From NCBI RefSeq assembly GCF_900100885.1, contig NZ_LT629692.1, forward strand, positions 2,852,001 through 2,916,000: a DNA stretch of 64,000 bases, given 5' to 3'. Below the pieces are notes generated by a model that worked only from the letters and a program-made list of their open reading frames with translations, was not told the DNA's origin and ran no database searches. Both the position numbers and the translations under genes were made by a program. This stretch comes from Microbacterium pygmaeum (GTDB lineage Bacteria; Actinomycetota; Actinomycetes; Actinomycetales; Microbacteriaceae). Below are positions 1 to 8,482 of this stretch, piece by piece (positions within the stretch are counted from its first letter, which is position 1; each line of letters starts with the position of its first letter).

Positions 1-259
1 ATGCGGCGCGTACGGCGGGGTCGAGCTGGGCGACGGCGTCGTCGAGGTGCTCGCGCGGAACACGGATGTCGTGCTCCGAGGCGCCGTCGAACTGCGCAGC
101 CTGTTCGCGAAGAGCGCCCTCGCCACGCGTGGCGACGTCGTCGACGAGCCGTTCGGCGGTCGCCAGGGCTTCCTCGCGTGCGGCCGTGGCGCGCGGGACC
201 GCGGACAGCAGTTCGGCGGGGGTCAGCGCGCGACCACGCAGATCGATCGTGCGGAGCAT
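1..259 (-). CDS. hisD: Histidinol dehydrogenase, N-terminal part (runs off the window)
   Basis: HisD carries out the last two steps of histidine synthesis, oxidising L-histidinol to L-histidine with NAD in the cytoplasm. Only the first 86 codons are present. My translation begins MLRTIDLRG and continues through a helix containing 'LVDDVATRGEGAL' and then 'FDG', which is the usual N-terminus of bacterial HisD. The zinc-binding and catalytic residues lie outside the window. The ATG start is supported by a TAGCGT box with a 6-nt spacer, implying a leaderless transcript of its own rather than dependence on the gene upstream. It lies 29 nt downstream of the membrane protein gene and in the same direction. 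The call rests on the N-terminal pattern only. Confidence 0.75.
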   Translation of the reverse strand, partial: MLRTIDLRGRALTPAELLSAVPRATAAREEALATAERLVDDVATRGEGALREQAAQFDGASEHDIRVPREHLDDAVAQLDPAVRAA

Positions 260-265
260 CCGTCT

Positions 266-271
266 ACGCTA
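266..271 (-). promoter_or_regulatory. -10 box of hisD, leaderless type
   Basis: TAGCGT on the minus strand, then AGACGG, then the ATG of hisD. A 6-nt gap places transcription start at or next to the start codon. Confidence 0.5.
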
Positions 272-288
272 TCGCGGGCGCGGCGCGC

Positions 289-1311
289 TCAGCCGCGCGT
301 GACTCCGGAGACATCGTGCAGGTAGCCGATCCGGCCGTCTTCGTGGCGGACGACGAAGACCTCGCCGCGGTCCTCGAGCACGAGGGCCCAGGCGGAGGGA
401 CCGATGCGGAAGATCGGCACATCGCGATCGTCGACGATGTCGCGCTCCTCGGGAACGAGCGCCCAGAACGCCTGATGGCGCGACTCCGTCACGGGCTCAT
501 CGTCGACGACCCCGACCGACTCCGTCGGCGCCCAGGCATCCTGCGACGCGGAGGCGGGCACGGCGTCCTGGTGCTGCGCCCAGCCCGAGTCGGCAGCGTA
601 TGCGTTCGTCGCGTAGGCATCCGTCGGGTACTCCTCCGACGCCGCTGCGGCGGCAGCCGCGGCCGGCCGAGGTTCGCGCGGCGGACGTGCCGCCACGGCG
701 CGGATGGGCCGGGCGCTGCGGTGCGCGACGACCTCGCGCCGGCCGCTGAAGTCCTCGGCGAGGCCGGGGATCACGGGAGCGAAGACGGTCAGCACGACGC
801 CGGCCAGCATGAGGAAGAACTCCAGCCACACCACCCAGCCGTAGATCCAGACGTTCGACTCGATCGCGACGGCGACGTTGCGCCACAGGAGCGTCAGCCA
901 GACCACCGCGGAGACCGAGAAGGCCACGGAGGCGAACTGGTCGATGCCGAGCGAGCCGACCCTGCGGATGCCGTCGGGAGAGAACCGGCGCAGCACGATC
1001 AGGAACACGGCGATCGTGGGCACGCCGATCGTGAGGATCCAATCCAGACCGTTGGTCCAGACGGACCCGCCGAACAGCAGCTGCGCCATCGCCTGCTGGC
1101 TGGCGACCGAGAAGAAGGAGACGACGAATGCGACCAGCCACACCCCGCCGAGGATGACCTCGCGAATCGAGAACGGGCCGACGCCGTACTGCGCCGGCTC
1201 ACCGTCGTGCGCGGCCGTCTCGACGGGCTCTGCGGCCGAGAACTCGTCCGCTGCCACCTCTTCCGGTGCGTCGCGATCGATCGATGAGGTCTCGTTCACG
1301 TTGTCGGTCAC
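289..1311 (-). CDS. Four-helix membrane protein with a disordered linker and C-terminal domain, unknown function
   Basis: I do not recognise a named family. The GTG start at 1311 is chosen because AGGAAAGGA lies just upstream; a longer frame would reach 1344. The 340-residue product has an acidic N-terminus of about 50 residues, then four hydrophobic helices: near 'ILGGVWLVAFVVSFFSV', 'WILTIGVPTIAVFLIVL', 'AFSVSAVVWLTLLW' and 'FFLMLAGVVLTVFAPVIPGL'. After these comes a basic, Ala/Pro-rich linker with Tyr/Ala repeats. A C-terminal segment of about 55 residues begins near 'FWALVPEERDIV' and looks folded, with two short related motifs ('WALVPEER', 'WALVLEDRGE'). A TAGTAT box at 1354-1359 could drive it. 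It sits between dnaE and hisD on the same strand. Such proteins are common hypothetical genes in Microbacteriaceae, and position gives no clear role. Confidence 0.75.
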   Translation of the reverse strand: MTDNVNETSSIDRDAPEEVAADEFSAAEPVETAAHDGEPAQYGVGPFSIREVILGGVWLVAFVVSFFSVASQQAMAQLLFGGSVWTNGLDWILTIGVPTIAVFLIVLRRFSPDGIRRVGSLGIDQFASVAFSVSAVVWLTLLWRNVAVAIESNVWIYGWVVWLEFFLMLAGVVLTVFAPVIPGLAEDFSGRREVVAHRSARPIRAVAARPPREPRPAAAAAAAASEEYPTDAYATNAYAADSGWAQHQDAVPASASQDAWAPTESVGVVDDEPVTESRHQAFWALVPEERDIVDDRDVPIFRIGPSAWALVLEDRGEVFVVRHEDGRIGYLHDVSGVTRG

Positions 1312-1398
1312 GATGTTCCTTTCCTGCCGCGATCCGCGGCGCACGTCGTGCCGATACTACCGGCGGGTCATGAGATGGCGATGAGATGGAGGGATGCC

Positions 1399-4300
1399 TC
1401 AGCCGAGACACTGCGGGCCGAGGAGGCCCTTCAATTCGCCGTACAGATCGGCGGTCACCCGGACCGGATGCGGCACTTCGAACACCTTCGCCACGGAGCC
1501 GCTGTGCAGCTTCACCGTGACCTCCGTCTCGCCCTTGTGCCGGTGCAGGGTCTGCAGCAGCTCTTCGACGGTGGCCTGGCTGGCCCGCCGCTCCGGCAGC
1601 ACGAGGACGAGCGGACCCGATGCGTCGATCGACCCGAGGTCGGGCGTCAGCGCCGAGACCGCGTGCAGATTCATCCCGTCGTCGCGGCGCGAGATGCGAC
1701 CGCGCACGACCAGGATCGAGTCGGCCTGCAGGCTCGACTGGAACTCGGTGTACGTCTTGCCCATGAACATCACGGTGACCTCGCCGTTGAAGTCCTCGAC
1801 GGTGATCATGCCGTACGGGTTGCCGCTGGATTTCGCGACCCGGTGCTGGACGCTGGTCACCAGGCCCGCGACCGTCACCTGATCGCCGTCCGCAAGGTCT
1901 TCCGAGGCGAGGAGGTCGTGGATCGAGATGGATGCGTGCTTCGCCAGGGCGATCTCGAGCCCGGCGAGTGGGTGGTCGGACACGTAGAGGCCGAGCATCT
2001 CGCGCTCGAACGCCAGCTTGTCCTTCTTGGTCCACTCGGGGCGATCGGGCACCTTCGCCGGCATGACCTCCTCGGCCTGGTCGTACAGGCTGTCGAAGTC
2101 GAAGCCGATCGCGCCGGTGGCGGCCTTGCGCTTGGTCTCGACGGCCGCCTCGGTCGCATCTTCGTGGATCTCGATGAGCGCGCGACGGGTCGACCCCAGG
2201 GAGTCGAAGGCGCCGGCCTTGATCAGCGACTCGACGGTGCGCTTGTTGGCCACATGCAGCGGCACCTTGCCCAGGAAGTCGTGGAAGGACTCGAACGGCG
2301 CTTCGCTTCGCGAGGTCACGATGCCGTCGACGACGTTCGCGCCGACATTGCGCACCGCTCCCAGGCCGAAACGGATGTCTTCGCCGACGGCGGCGAAGTA
2401 GCGGATCGACTCACCGACGTCGGGCGGGAGGACCCTGATGCCCATCCGGCGGCACTCGTTGAGGTAGACGGCCATCTTGTCCTTCGAGTCGCCGACGCTG
2501 GTCAGCAGCGCGGCCATGTACTCGGCCGGATAATGCGCCTTCAGGTACGCCGTCCAGTACGCGATCAGACCGTAGGCCGCCGTGTGCGCTTTGTTGAAGG
2601 CGTAGTCGGCGAAGGACTCCAGAACCTTCCACAGCGCCTCCTGGGCCTGCGGGCTGTAGCCGTTGGCGGTCATGCCGCCGAAGAAGTCCGCCTGCTGCTT
2701 GTCCAGCTCGGACTTCTTCTTCTTGCCCATGGCGCGGCGGAGGATGTCTGCCTGGCCGAGGGAGAAGCCGGCCAGCTTCTGGGCGGCGGCCATCACCTGC
2801 TCCTGATAGACGATCAGGCCGTAGGTGGTGTCCAGGACGTCCGAGAGCGGCTCGGCCAGCTCGGGGTGGATCGGGTCGATCGGCTGCAGGCCGTTCTTTC
2901 GCAGCGCATAGTTCGTATGCGAGTTCACGCCCATCGGGCCTGGGCGGTAGAGGGCCAGGACGGCCGAGATGTCTTCGAAGTTATCGGGCTTCATCAGCCG
3001 CAGCAGACTCCGCATCGGCCCGCCGTCGAGTTGGAAGACGCCCAGCGTGTCACCTCGGGCGAGCAGCTCGTACGAGGCGATGTCGTCAAGGGCGAGGTCT
3101 TCGAGCACCAGCTTCTCGTCGCGGTTCGCGGCGATGTTGTCCAGCGCATCGTCGATGATCGTGAGGTTGCGCAGCCCCAGGAAGTCCATCTTGATGAGGC
3201 CGAGCGACTCGCACGCGGGATAGTCGAACTGCGTGACGATCTGCCCGTCCTGCTCGCGCTTCATGATCGGGATGATGTCGATCAGCGGCTCGCTGGACAT
3301 GATGACGCCGGCGGCGTGGACGCCCCACTGGCGCTTGAGGTTCTCCAGCCCGACGGCGGTGTCGAAGACGGTCTTGGCCTCGGGATCGGTCTCGATGAGC
3401 GCGCGGAACTCGGATGCCTCCTTGAAGCGCGGGTGGTCCTTGTCGAACATGCCCTCCAGCGGCATGTCCTTGCCCATGACGGCGGGCGGCATCGCCTTGG
3501 TGAGCTTCTCCCCCATGCTGAACGGGAAACCGAGCACCCGGCCGGCATCCTTCAGTGCCTGCTTGGCCTTGATCGTGCCGTACGTGACGATCTGCGCCAC
3601 TCGCTCGTCGCCGTACTTCTGCGTCACGTACTGGATGACCTCACCGCGGCGCCGGTCGTCGAAGTCGATGTCGAAGTCGGGCATCGAGACGCGGTCGGGG
3701 TTCAGGAAGCGCTCGAAGAGGAGTCCGTGCTGCAGCGGGTCGAGGTCGGTGATCCGCATCGCGTACGCTGCCATGGACCCCGCACCCGAACCGCGCCCCG
3801 GGCCGACGCGGATGCCGTTCTCCTTGGCCCAGTTGATGAAGTCCGCGACGACGAGGAAGTAGCCGGGGAATCCCATCTGGACGATGACGTCGGTCTCGTA
3901 GTTCGCCCGCGCGCGGACCTCGTCGGGGATGCCGGCCGGGTACCGCACCTGCAGCCCGCGCTCCACCTCCTGGACGAACCAGCTCTGCTCGGTCTCGCCG
4001 GCCGGCACGGGATAGCGCGGCATGTAATTCGCGCTGGTGTCGAAGCGGATGTCGACGCGCTCGGCGATCGCGAGCGTGTTGTCGCACGCCTCCGGATTGT
4101 CGCGGAAGATGTGGCGCATCTGGGCGGGGGTCTTGAGGTAGAACTCCTCGCCCTCGAACTTGAATCGCTTCGGATCGTCCAGCGTCGAGCCCGACTGCAC
4201 GCACAGCAGCGCCGCGTGGCTCTTCGCGTCGTGCTGATGCGTGTAATGCAGATCGTTGGTGGCGACCAGCGGCAGATCGAGCTCCTTCGCCAACCGCATC

Positions 4301-4917
4301 AGGTCGTTCATCGTGCGACGTTCGATGTCGATGCCGTGATCCATGACCTCGGCGTAGAAGTTGTCTTTGCCGAAGATGTCGCGGAACTCCGCCGCGGCCG
4401 CTTTCGCCGCGTCGTACTGGCCCAGTCGCAGTCGGGTCTGCACCTCGCCGCCGACGCAGCCGGTCGTGGCGATGACCCCCTTCGAATAGGTCTGCAGGAG
4501 TTCCCGATCGAGACGCGGCTTGAAGTAGTAGCCCTCCAGCGAGGCGTACGAGGACATCCGGAAGAGGTTGTGCAGTCCTTCGTTGCTCTCGGCGAGCAGC
4601 GTCATGTGCGTGTACGCGCCCGAGCCCGAGACGTCGTCGTCGTTCTGGTCGGGACTCCCCCAGCGCACCCGGGCTTTGTCGGCTCGATGAGTGCCCGGCG
4701 TGACGTAGGCCTCCATGCCGATGATCGGCTTGAGCCCTGCGTCGGTGGCCGTCTTGTAGAAGTCGAACGCCCCGAACGTGTTCCCGTGGTCGGTGACGGC
4801 GATCGCCGGCATCCCCTGCGATGCAGCCTCCTCGATCAGCGGCTTGACCCGTGCCGCCCCGTCCAGCATCGAATATTCACTGTGTACGTGAAGGTGAACG
4901 AAGGAGTCGGCTGCCAC
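1399..4917 (-). CDS. dnaE: DNA polymerase III alpha subunit
   Basis: This is the replicative polymerase catalytic subunit, 1172 residues, a normal length for actinobacterial DnaE1. It opens with the PHP domain (HLHVHSEYS at residues 8-16), which in this family often carries metal-dependent proofreading. The polymerase active site PDFDIDF lies at residues 413-419 and supplies catalytic aspartates. The fingers and helix-hairpin-helix regions follow, then a C-terminal OB-fold near 'TVAGLVTSVQHR'. The GTG start is decided by TAGACT placed 6 nt upstream, and no Shine-Dalgarno sequence is visible. It is transcribed divergently from the NUDIX gene, with only 61 nt between the two starts, so both promoters share a very short region. 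No frameshift or missing motif is seen. Confidence 0.97.
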   Translation of the reverse strand: MAADSFVHLHVHSEYSMLDGAARVKPLIEEAASQGMPAIAVTDHGNTFGAFDFYKTATDAGLKPIIGMEAYVTPGTHRADKARVRWGSPDQNDDDVSGSGAYTHMTLLAESNEGLHNLFRMSSYASLEGYYFKPRLDRELLQTYSKGVIATTGCVGGEVQTRLRLGQYDAAKAAAAEFRDIFGKDNFYAEVMDHGIDIERRTMNDLMRLAKELDLPLVATNDLHYTHQHDAKSHAALLCVQSGSTLDDPKRFKFEGEEFYLKTPAQMRHIFRDNPEACDNTLAIAERVDIRFDTSANYMPRYPVPAGETEQSWFVQEVERGLQVRYPAGIPDEVRARANYETDVIVQMGFPGYFLVVADFINWAKENGIRVGPGRGSGAGSMAAYAMRITDLDPLQHGLLFERFLNPDRVSMPDFDIDFDDRRRGEVIQYVTQKYGDERVAQIVTYGTIKAKQALKDAGRVLGFPFSMGEKLTKAMPPAVMGKDMPLEGMFDKDHPRFKEASEFRALIETDPEAKTVFDTAVGLENLKRQWGVHAAGVIMSSEPLIDIIPIMKREQDGQIVTQFDYPACESLGLIKMDFLGLRNLTIIDDALDNIAANRDEKLVLEDLALDDIASYELLARGDTLGVFQLDGGPMRSLLRLMKPDNFEDISAVLALYRPGPMGVNSHTNYALRKNGLQPIDPIHPELAEPLSDVLDTTYGLIVYQEQVMAAAQKLAGFSLGQADILRRAMGKKKKSELDKQQADFFGGMTANGYSPQAQEALWKVLESFADYAFNKAHTAAYGLIAYWTAYLKAHYPAEYMAALLTSVGDSKDKMAVYLNECRRMGIRVLPPDVGESIRYFAAVGEDIRFGLGAVRNVGANVVDGIVTSRSEAPFESFHDFLGKVPLHVANKRTVESLIKAGAFDSLGSTRRALIEIHEDATEAAVETKRKAATGAIGFDFDSLYDQAEEVMPAKVPDRPEWTKKDKLAFEREMLGLYVSDHPLAGLEIALAKHASISIHDLLASEDLADGDQVTVAGLVTSVQHRVAKSSGNPYGMITVEDFNGEVTVMFMGKTYTEFQSSLQADSILVVRGRISRRDDGMNLHAVSALTPDLGSIDASGPLVLVLPERRASQATVEELLQTLHRHKGETEVTVKLHSGSVAKVFEVPHPVRVTADLYGELKGLLGPQCLG

Positions 4918-4923
4918 CAGAAG

Positions 4924-4929
4924 AGTCTA
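4924..4929 (-). promoter_or_regulatory. -10 box of dnaE, leaderless type
   Basis: TAGACT on the minus strand, 6 nt (CTTCTG) before the GTG of dnaE. It faces the NUDIX promoter box 38 nt away. Confidence 0.5.
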
Positions 4930-4966
4930 CGTTCGGCCCCCGACGAAGGCTGTGCAGGATCGCGCA

Positions 4967-4972
4967 TAGGCT
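4967..4972 (+). promoter_or_regulatory. -10 box of the NUDIX gene, leaderless type
   Basis: TAGGCT followed by CGGATC and then ATG at 4979, giving a 6-nt gap and no ribosome binding site. Confidence 0.5.
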
Positions 4973-4978
4973 CGGATC

Positions 4979-5458
4979 ATGCCGACCCCCGACTTCGTCC
5001 TGGAGCTTCGTCGCGCCGTCGGCCACGCGCCGCTGTGGCTGATGGGCACCACCGCCGTCATCCTCCGCGAGGGGCGGATCCTGCTCGGGAGGCGATCCGA
5101 CAACGGGGCGCTCACCCCGATCACCGGCATCATCGATCCCCGAGAGGAGCCGGCCGACGCCGCGGCGCGGGAGGCGCTCGAAGAGGCCGGCATCGTGATC
5201 CGGGTGGATCGCCTCGCGTGGATCCACGTCATCCCCCGCATCACCTACGACAACGGCGACCAGACCGACTATCTGGATTTCACGTTCCGCTGCACCTGGG
5301 TCTCCGGAGAGCCGATTCCGGTGGACGGTGAGATGACCGACCTCGCCTGGGTGGAGTTGGACGCGCTCGACGATCTCGAAATAGAAGCCGACATGCGCAG
5401 CCGCATCCGCCGCGCACTGGCCGACGGGCCGTCCGCCTTCGAGGGCGGCGACAGGTAG
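4979..5458 (+). CDS. NUDIX hydrolase
   Basis: A 159-residue cytoplasmic hydrolase that cleaves nucleoside-diphosphate-linked compounds using Mg2+. The NUDIX box is complete: it begins 'GIIDPREEP' and ends 'REALEEAGI', matching G-x5-E-x7-REUxEExGU. The upstream strand 'TTAVILREGRILLGRRSDNG' and the downstream 'YLDFTFRCTWVSGEP' are typical of MutT/ADP-ribose-type members, but the substrate cannot be read from the sequence. The gene is divergent from dnaE and convergent with the acetyltransferase relic, whose stop codon lies 3 nt after this gene. Its leaderless promoter box supports the ATG chosen. Confidence 0.93.
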   Translation: MPTPDFVLELRRAVGHAPLWLMGTTAVILREGRILLGRRSDNGALTPITGIIDPREEPADAAAREALEEAGIVIRVDRLAWIHVIPRITYDNGDQTDYLDFTFRCTWVSGEPIPVDGEMTDLAWVELDALDDLEIEADMRSRIRRALADGPSAFEGGDR

Positions 5459-5461
5459 CGA

Positions 5462-6033
5462 TCAGCGCAGGTCGAGCCGCATCAGCACGCGCGGGAACCC
5501 GCTCAGCACCGAATCCGTGTCGGAGGCCTTCGTGAAGCCCGCCTTCTCGAACAGCCGGCGCGTGCCGACGTACGCCATCGTGAGATCGACTCTCGCGCCG
5601 CCGTTGTCGACGGGATACCCCTCGATCGCCGGCGCGTGGTTGTCGCGGGCGAACTGCACGGCGCCATCAGGAGCGCGCGCGAGATGCCTTTGCCGCGATG
5701 CCCGGGACGCACACGGATGCACCACACCGACCATACGTCCAGGTCATCGACGTGCGGGATCCGGCGGTTGGTCGCGAAGGACGTGTCGGCTCGGGGATGT
5801 ACTCCGGCCCAGCCGACGACCTCGTCGTCGCCGTCGTATGCCAGGACGCCCGGCGGCCCTTTCCTCATGAGCGCGGACACCTTGCGCCCGCGTGCCTGGC
5901 GATGCAGCGCGAGGTTCTCCTTCGACGGGAGACGGTAGCTCAGACACCAGCAGACATCGGAGTCCGGTTTCTTCGGGCCGACCATCGTCTTGACGTCGGC
6001 GAAGGTGGTGGCAGGTCTCACCTCGATGTCCAT
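5462..6033 (-). pseudogene. GNAT acetyltransferase, broken by a single-base frameshift
   Basis: Two overlapping frames together make one GNAT-family protein. The first frame starts at 6033 (MDIEVRPATTF) and reaches the acetyl-CoA-binding loop 'VRPGHRGKGISRALL' near residue 121. It then reads into an unrelated tail. The second frame picks up exactly there with 'DGAVQFARDNHAPAIEGYPVD' and runs through 'GTRRLFEKAGF' to the stop at 5462. The break is at CTGAT (minus strand, 5666-5670): one extra G would give CTG GAT and restore Leu-Leu-Asp-Gly. The intact protein would be about 190 residues. The N-terminal 'CWCLSYRLPSKEN' matches GNATs that follow this pattern in actinobacteria; the substrate is unknown. 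It is either a recent pseudogene or a sequencing error. Confidence 0.8.
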
Positions 6034-6066
6034 GCCGATACTGTGCCATCGGCGACGGACACGGCG

Positions 6067-6987
6067 CTAGGAGGTGCGGAGGAGCTCAAGGGCGTGCGCG
6101 AGGTCTTCGGGGTACTCCGAAGTGAACGTCACCCGGTCGCCGCTGCCCGGATGCGCGAAGGAGAGCCGGCGCGCGTGCAGCCACTGCCGGGTCAGGCCGA
6201 GTCGCGCCGACAGCGTCGGGTCGGCGCCGTAGAGGGGATCGCCCACGCACGGATGCCGGTGGGCTGCCATGTGCACGCGGATCTGATGCGTTCGACCGGT
6301 CTCCAGATGGATCTCCAGCAGCGCGGCCCGAGGAAACGCTTCGAGCGTCTCGTAGTGCGTGACCGAATCCTTGCCGTCAGGCGTCACGGCGAACTTCCAC
6401 GAGTGCGAAGGATGCCTGCCGATCGGTGCATCGATGGTGCCGTTGAGCGGATCGGGGTGTCCCTGCACCACGGCGTGATAGATCTTCTCCACCTCGCGCT
6501 CCTTGAACGCCGACTTCAGCGCCGTGTACGCTCGCTCGCTCTTGGCGACGACCATGAGACCGCTCGTGCCCACGTCGAGTCGATGCACGATGCCCTGCCG
6601 TTCGGCGGCGCCCGTGGTCGCGACCCGGAACCCGCCCGCCGCCAATGCGCCCAGCACGGTTGGTCCCTCCCAGCCGAGAGACGGGTGGGCGGCGACGCCG
6701 GCGGGCTTGTCGACCACGATGATGTCGTCGTCGTCGTAGACGATTCCCAGGCCCGGCACCTCGATCGGCACGATCGTCGGCTCCTGCTTGTCGGTCCAGG
6801 TGATGTCCAGGATCGACCCGGCCGTCACGCGGTCAGACTTGCCCACCGGTCGACCGTCGACGATGACGCCGCCTGCTTCGGCGACCTCCGCCGCGAAGGT
6901 CCTCGAGAATCCGAGCATCTTCGCCAGAGCCTGATCGATCCGCGAGCCCTCGAGCCCTTCAGGGACCGGCAGCAGCCGCGAGGGCAT
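6067..6987 (-). CDS. RluA-family pseudouridine synthase (RluD-like)
   Basis: It converts uridine to pseudouridine in RNA; the RluD branch acts on helix 69 of 23S rRNA. The 306-residue product has an N-terminal S4 RNA-binding domain (about residues 10-75, 'SRIDQALAKMLGFSR') and the catalytic domain with the signature 'GIVHRLDVGTSGLMVV', whose Asp is the catalytic residue. The end includes 'ETGRTHQIRVHMA', also typical of the family. The ATG at 6987 is preferred because the S4 domain begins just after it and because it starts 1 nt after the lspA stop. This lspA-rluA pairing is common in bacteria and points to one transcript. The exact target uridine is not shown by the sequence. Confidence 0.93.
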   Translation of the reverse strand: MPSRLLPVPEGLEGSRIDQALAKMLGFSRTFAAEVAEAGGVIVDGRPVGKSDRVTAGSILDITWTDKQEPTIVPIEVPGLGIVYDDDDIIVVDKPAGVAAHPSLGWEGPTVLGALAAGGFRVATTGAAERQGIVHRLDVGTSGLMVVAKSERAYTALKSAFKEREVEKIYHAVVQGHPDPLNGTIDAPIGRHPSHSWKFAVTPDGKDSVTHYETLEAFPRAALLEIHLETGRTHQIRVHMAAHRHPCVGDPLYGADPTLSARLGLTRQWLHARRLSFAHPGSGDRVTFTSEYPEDLAHALELLRTS

Positions 6988-6988
6988 G

Positions 6989-7732
6989 TCAGGAGTCGTG
7001 GCGGCGCTGGTCCGCTTCGAGATCGGCTTCGCGCTCGACTGCGCGCTGCTGGCTCTCCGAGAGCGGGGGCAGTCCGCGCTCGTCGACAGGGATGCCGGCG
7101 CTGGGGTCCGCGGTCGGGAACTCGCTCCCGAATCCGGCCACGGGCCCTCCGGGAGGAACCTCGTCGCCCGCGCCGAGGAGCGTCTCATCCTCGTCGCGAG
7201 CGCGACGTGGTTCGCGTGTTCCGTCCATGTGAACTCCGATCAGGACCAGCAGCGCGACGAGGATCATGTCGCAGACGATGAAGATGTCGGCCACGTTGTA
7301 GATGGCCGGGCTGGTCCAGAACCACATCCACGGCGTGTTGATGAAGTCGATCACGTGGCCGACCCCGAAGCCGGGTTCGCGGAGGAGCCGGTCCGTCAGA
7401 TTGCCCAGGACGCCGCCGAGCAGCAGCCCCAGCACGACCGCCCAGAGGCGGGACCGCACTCTGGTCGCGGCCAGCCAGACGATGACGCACGCGACGAGCG
7501 CGAGGGCGATCGTGAAGATCCACGTCGCTCCGGCGCCGAACGAGAACGCGGCGCCAGGGTTCTTCACGAGGTACAGACTCAGGAAGTCGCCGAGGACCGG
7601 CACCGTCTCCTGCAACGGCAGGTTCTCCAGCGCGAGGTACTTGGAGAACTGGTCGGCGGCCAGCACCACCAGCGCGAGGATCGCGATGGTGATGCCGGCC
7701 GCCGCCTTGGGAAGGGGGGCTCGGCCTGGCAA
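6989..7732 (-). CDS. lspA: Lipoprotein signal peptidase with a long C-terminal tail
   Basis: LspA is the membrane aspartyl protease that removes signal peptides from prolipoproteins after lipidation. Four membrane helices are visible. The two catalytic aspartates are D114 in 'GNLTDR' and D149 in 'YNVADIF'; 'KNPGAAFSF' is another conserved motif. The enzyme proper ends near residue 168. A charged tail of about 80 residues follows ('RRARDEDETLLG' to 'DLEADQRRHDS'), making the protein 247 residues against the usual 160-200. The start is a TTG, and the frame upstream is closed by the divIVA stop codon five codons before it, in the same frame. It is probably translated from the divIVA transcript. 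The tail's role is unknown. Confidence 0.93.
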   Translation of the reverse strand: MPGRAPLPKAAAGITIAILALVVLAADQFSKYLALENLPLQETVPVLGDFLSLYLVKNPGAAFSFGAGATWIFTIALALVACVIVWLAATRVRSRLWAVVLGLLLGGVLGNLTDRLLREPGFGVGHVIDFINTPWMWFWTSPAIYNVADIFIVCDMILVALLVLIGVHMDGTREPRRARDEDETLLGAGDEVPPGGPVAGFGSEFPTADPSAGIPVDERGLPPLSESQQRAVEREADLEADQRRHDS

Positions 7733-7741
7733 AGGGCCGGC

Positions 7742-8347
7742 CTAGAGGCCGATGGCCGACACCGGTGTCGAACCGGATGCCGTGGCCGAGGTCTCGAGGT
7801 CGCGCAGCTGACCCTCGATGTACCCGCGCAGCTGTGAGCGGTAGTCGCGCTCGAACTGACGCAGTTCCGTGATGCGGTTCTCCAGCGTCGCGCGCTCCTT
7901 GTCCAGGCGCGCGATCTCGTCGCGCCCCTTGGCCTCGGCTTCGGCGACGATGGACGCAGCCTGCGTCTGCGCTTCCGAGACGAGCTTGTCGCGCTGGGCG
8001 ATGCCCTCTGCGACGTGCTCGTCGTGCACGCGCTGAGCGAGCTCGATGATGCCGGCACTGGCAGCAACCGGTGCAGCGCCGGACTCGGGAGCGGGGGTCG
8101 AAACGGGCGCGGGAGCCGGAGCCGCGGCAACGGGCTCTTCGCTGGTCTCGGCCGCTGCGGGCGCCGGTGTCGAGCCGGACTCGTACGCCGCGAGCTTCGC
8201 CTTCAGCTCGTCGGATTCTGCGATCGTCGCGCGCCAGGCGACCACGACCTCGTCGAGGAAGTCATCGACCTCGTCCGGGTCGAAACCCTCCTTGAAGCGG
8301 ACGTGCTGGAACTGCTTCGTGACGACGTCATCGGGGGTCAATGCCAT
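7742..8347 (-). CDS. wag31: DivIVA / Wag31 polar growth protein
   Basis: A cytoplasmic coiled-coil protein that assembles at negatively curved membrane and directs polar wall growth in actinobacteria. The 201-residue product opens with the membrane-binding DivIVA domain ('MALTPDDVVTKQF', 'GFDPDEVDDFLDEV'). An Ala/Pro/Glu-rich linker (about residues 55-95) follows, then a heptad-patterned coiled coil ('AEGIAQRDKLVSEAQTQA', 'LDKERATLENRITELRQF'). It is shorter than mycobacterial Wag31, mostly through a shorter coil. GAGGAA lies upstream of the ATG. Position at the end of the dcw cluster after sepF and yggT is the conserved actinobacterial order. In mycobacteria Wag31 is phosphorylated by PASTA kinases; a PASTA kinase gene is at 27420. 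Confidence 0.95.
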   Translation of the reverse strand: MALTPDDVVTKQFQHVRFKEGFDPDEVDDFLDEVVVAWRATIAESDELKAKLAAYESGSTPAPAAAETSEEPVAAAPAPAPVSTPAPESGAAPVAASAGIIELAQRVHDEHVAEGIAQRDKLVSEAQTQAASIVAEAEAKGRDEIARLDKERATLENRITELRQFERDYRSQLRGYIEGQLRDLETSATASGSTPVSAIGL

Positions 8348-8482
8348 GGTGGTTCCTCTTTCGAGCGTCTGGTCGCTGGCCGATCTCGGGGGCCGCGCCG
8401 CCGATTACCGACGGTCGTACCAGGCAAGCATAGCCGCGGCCGTCGAGCGTGTCGAAGGCGGTGGCGAGTGTGTCGGCAAGGG

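Noticed and set aside
1348..5331. Very long open frame (1327 codons) on the plus strand opposite dnaE
   Set aside because: It is an antisense shadow caused by the GC-rich third codon positions of dnaE. Its translation is rich in Arg, His and Val without any domain, and dnaE on the other strand is complete.
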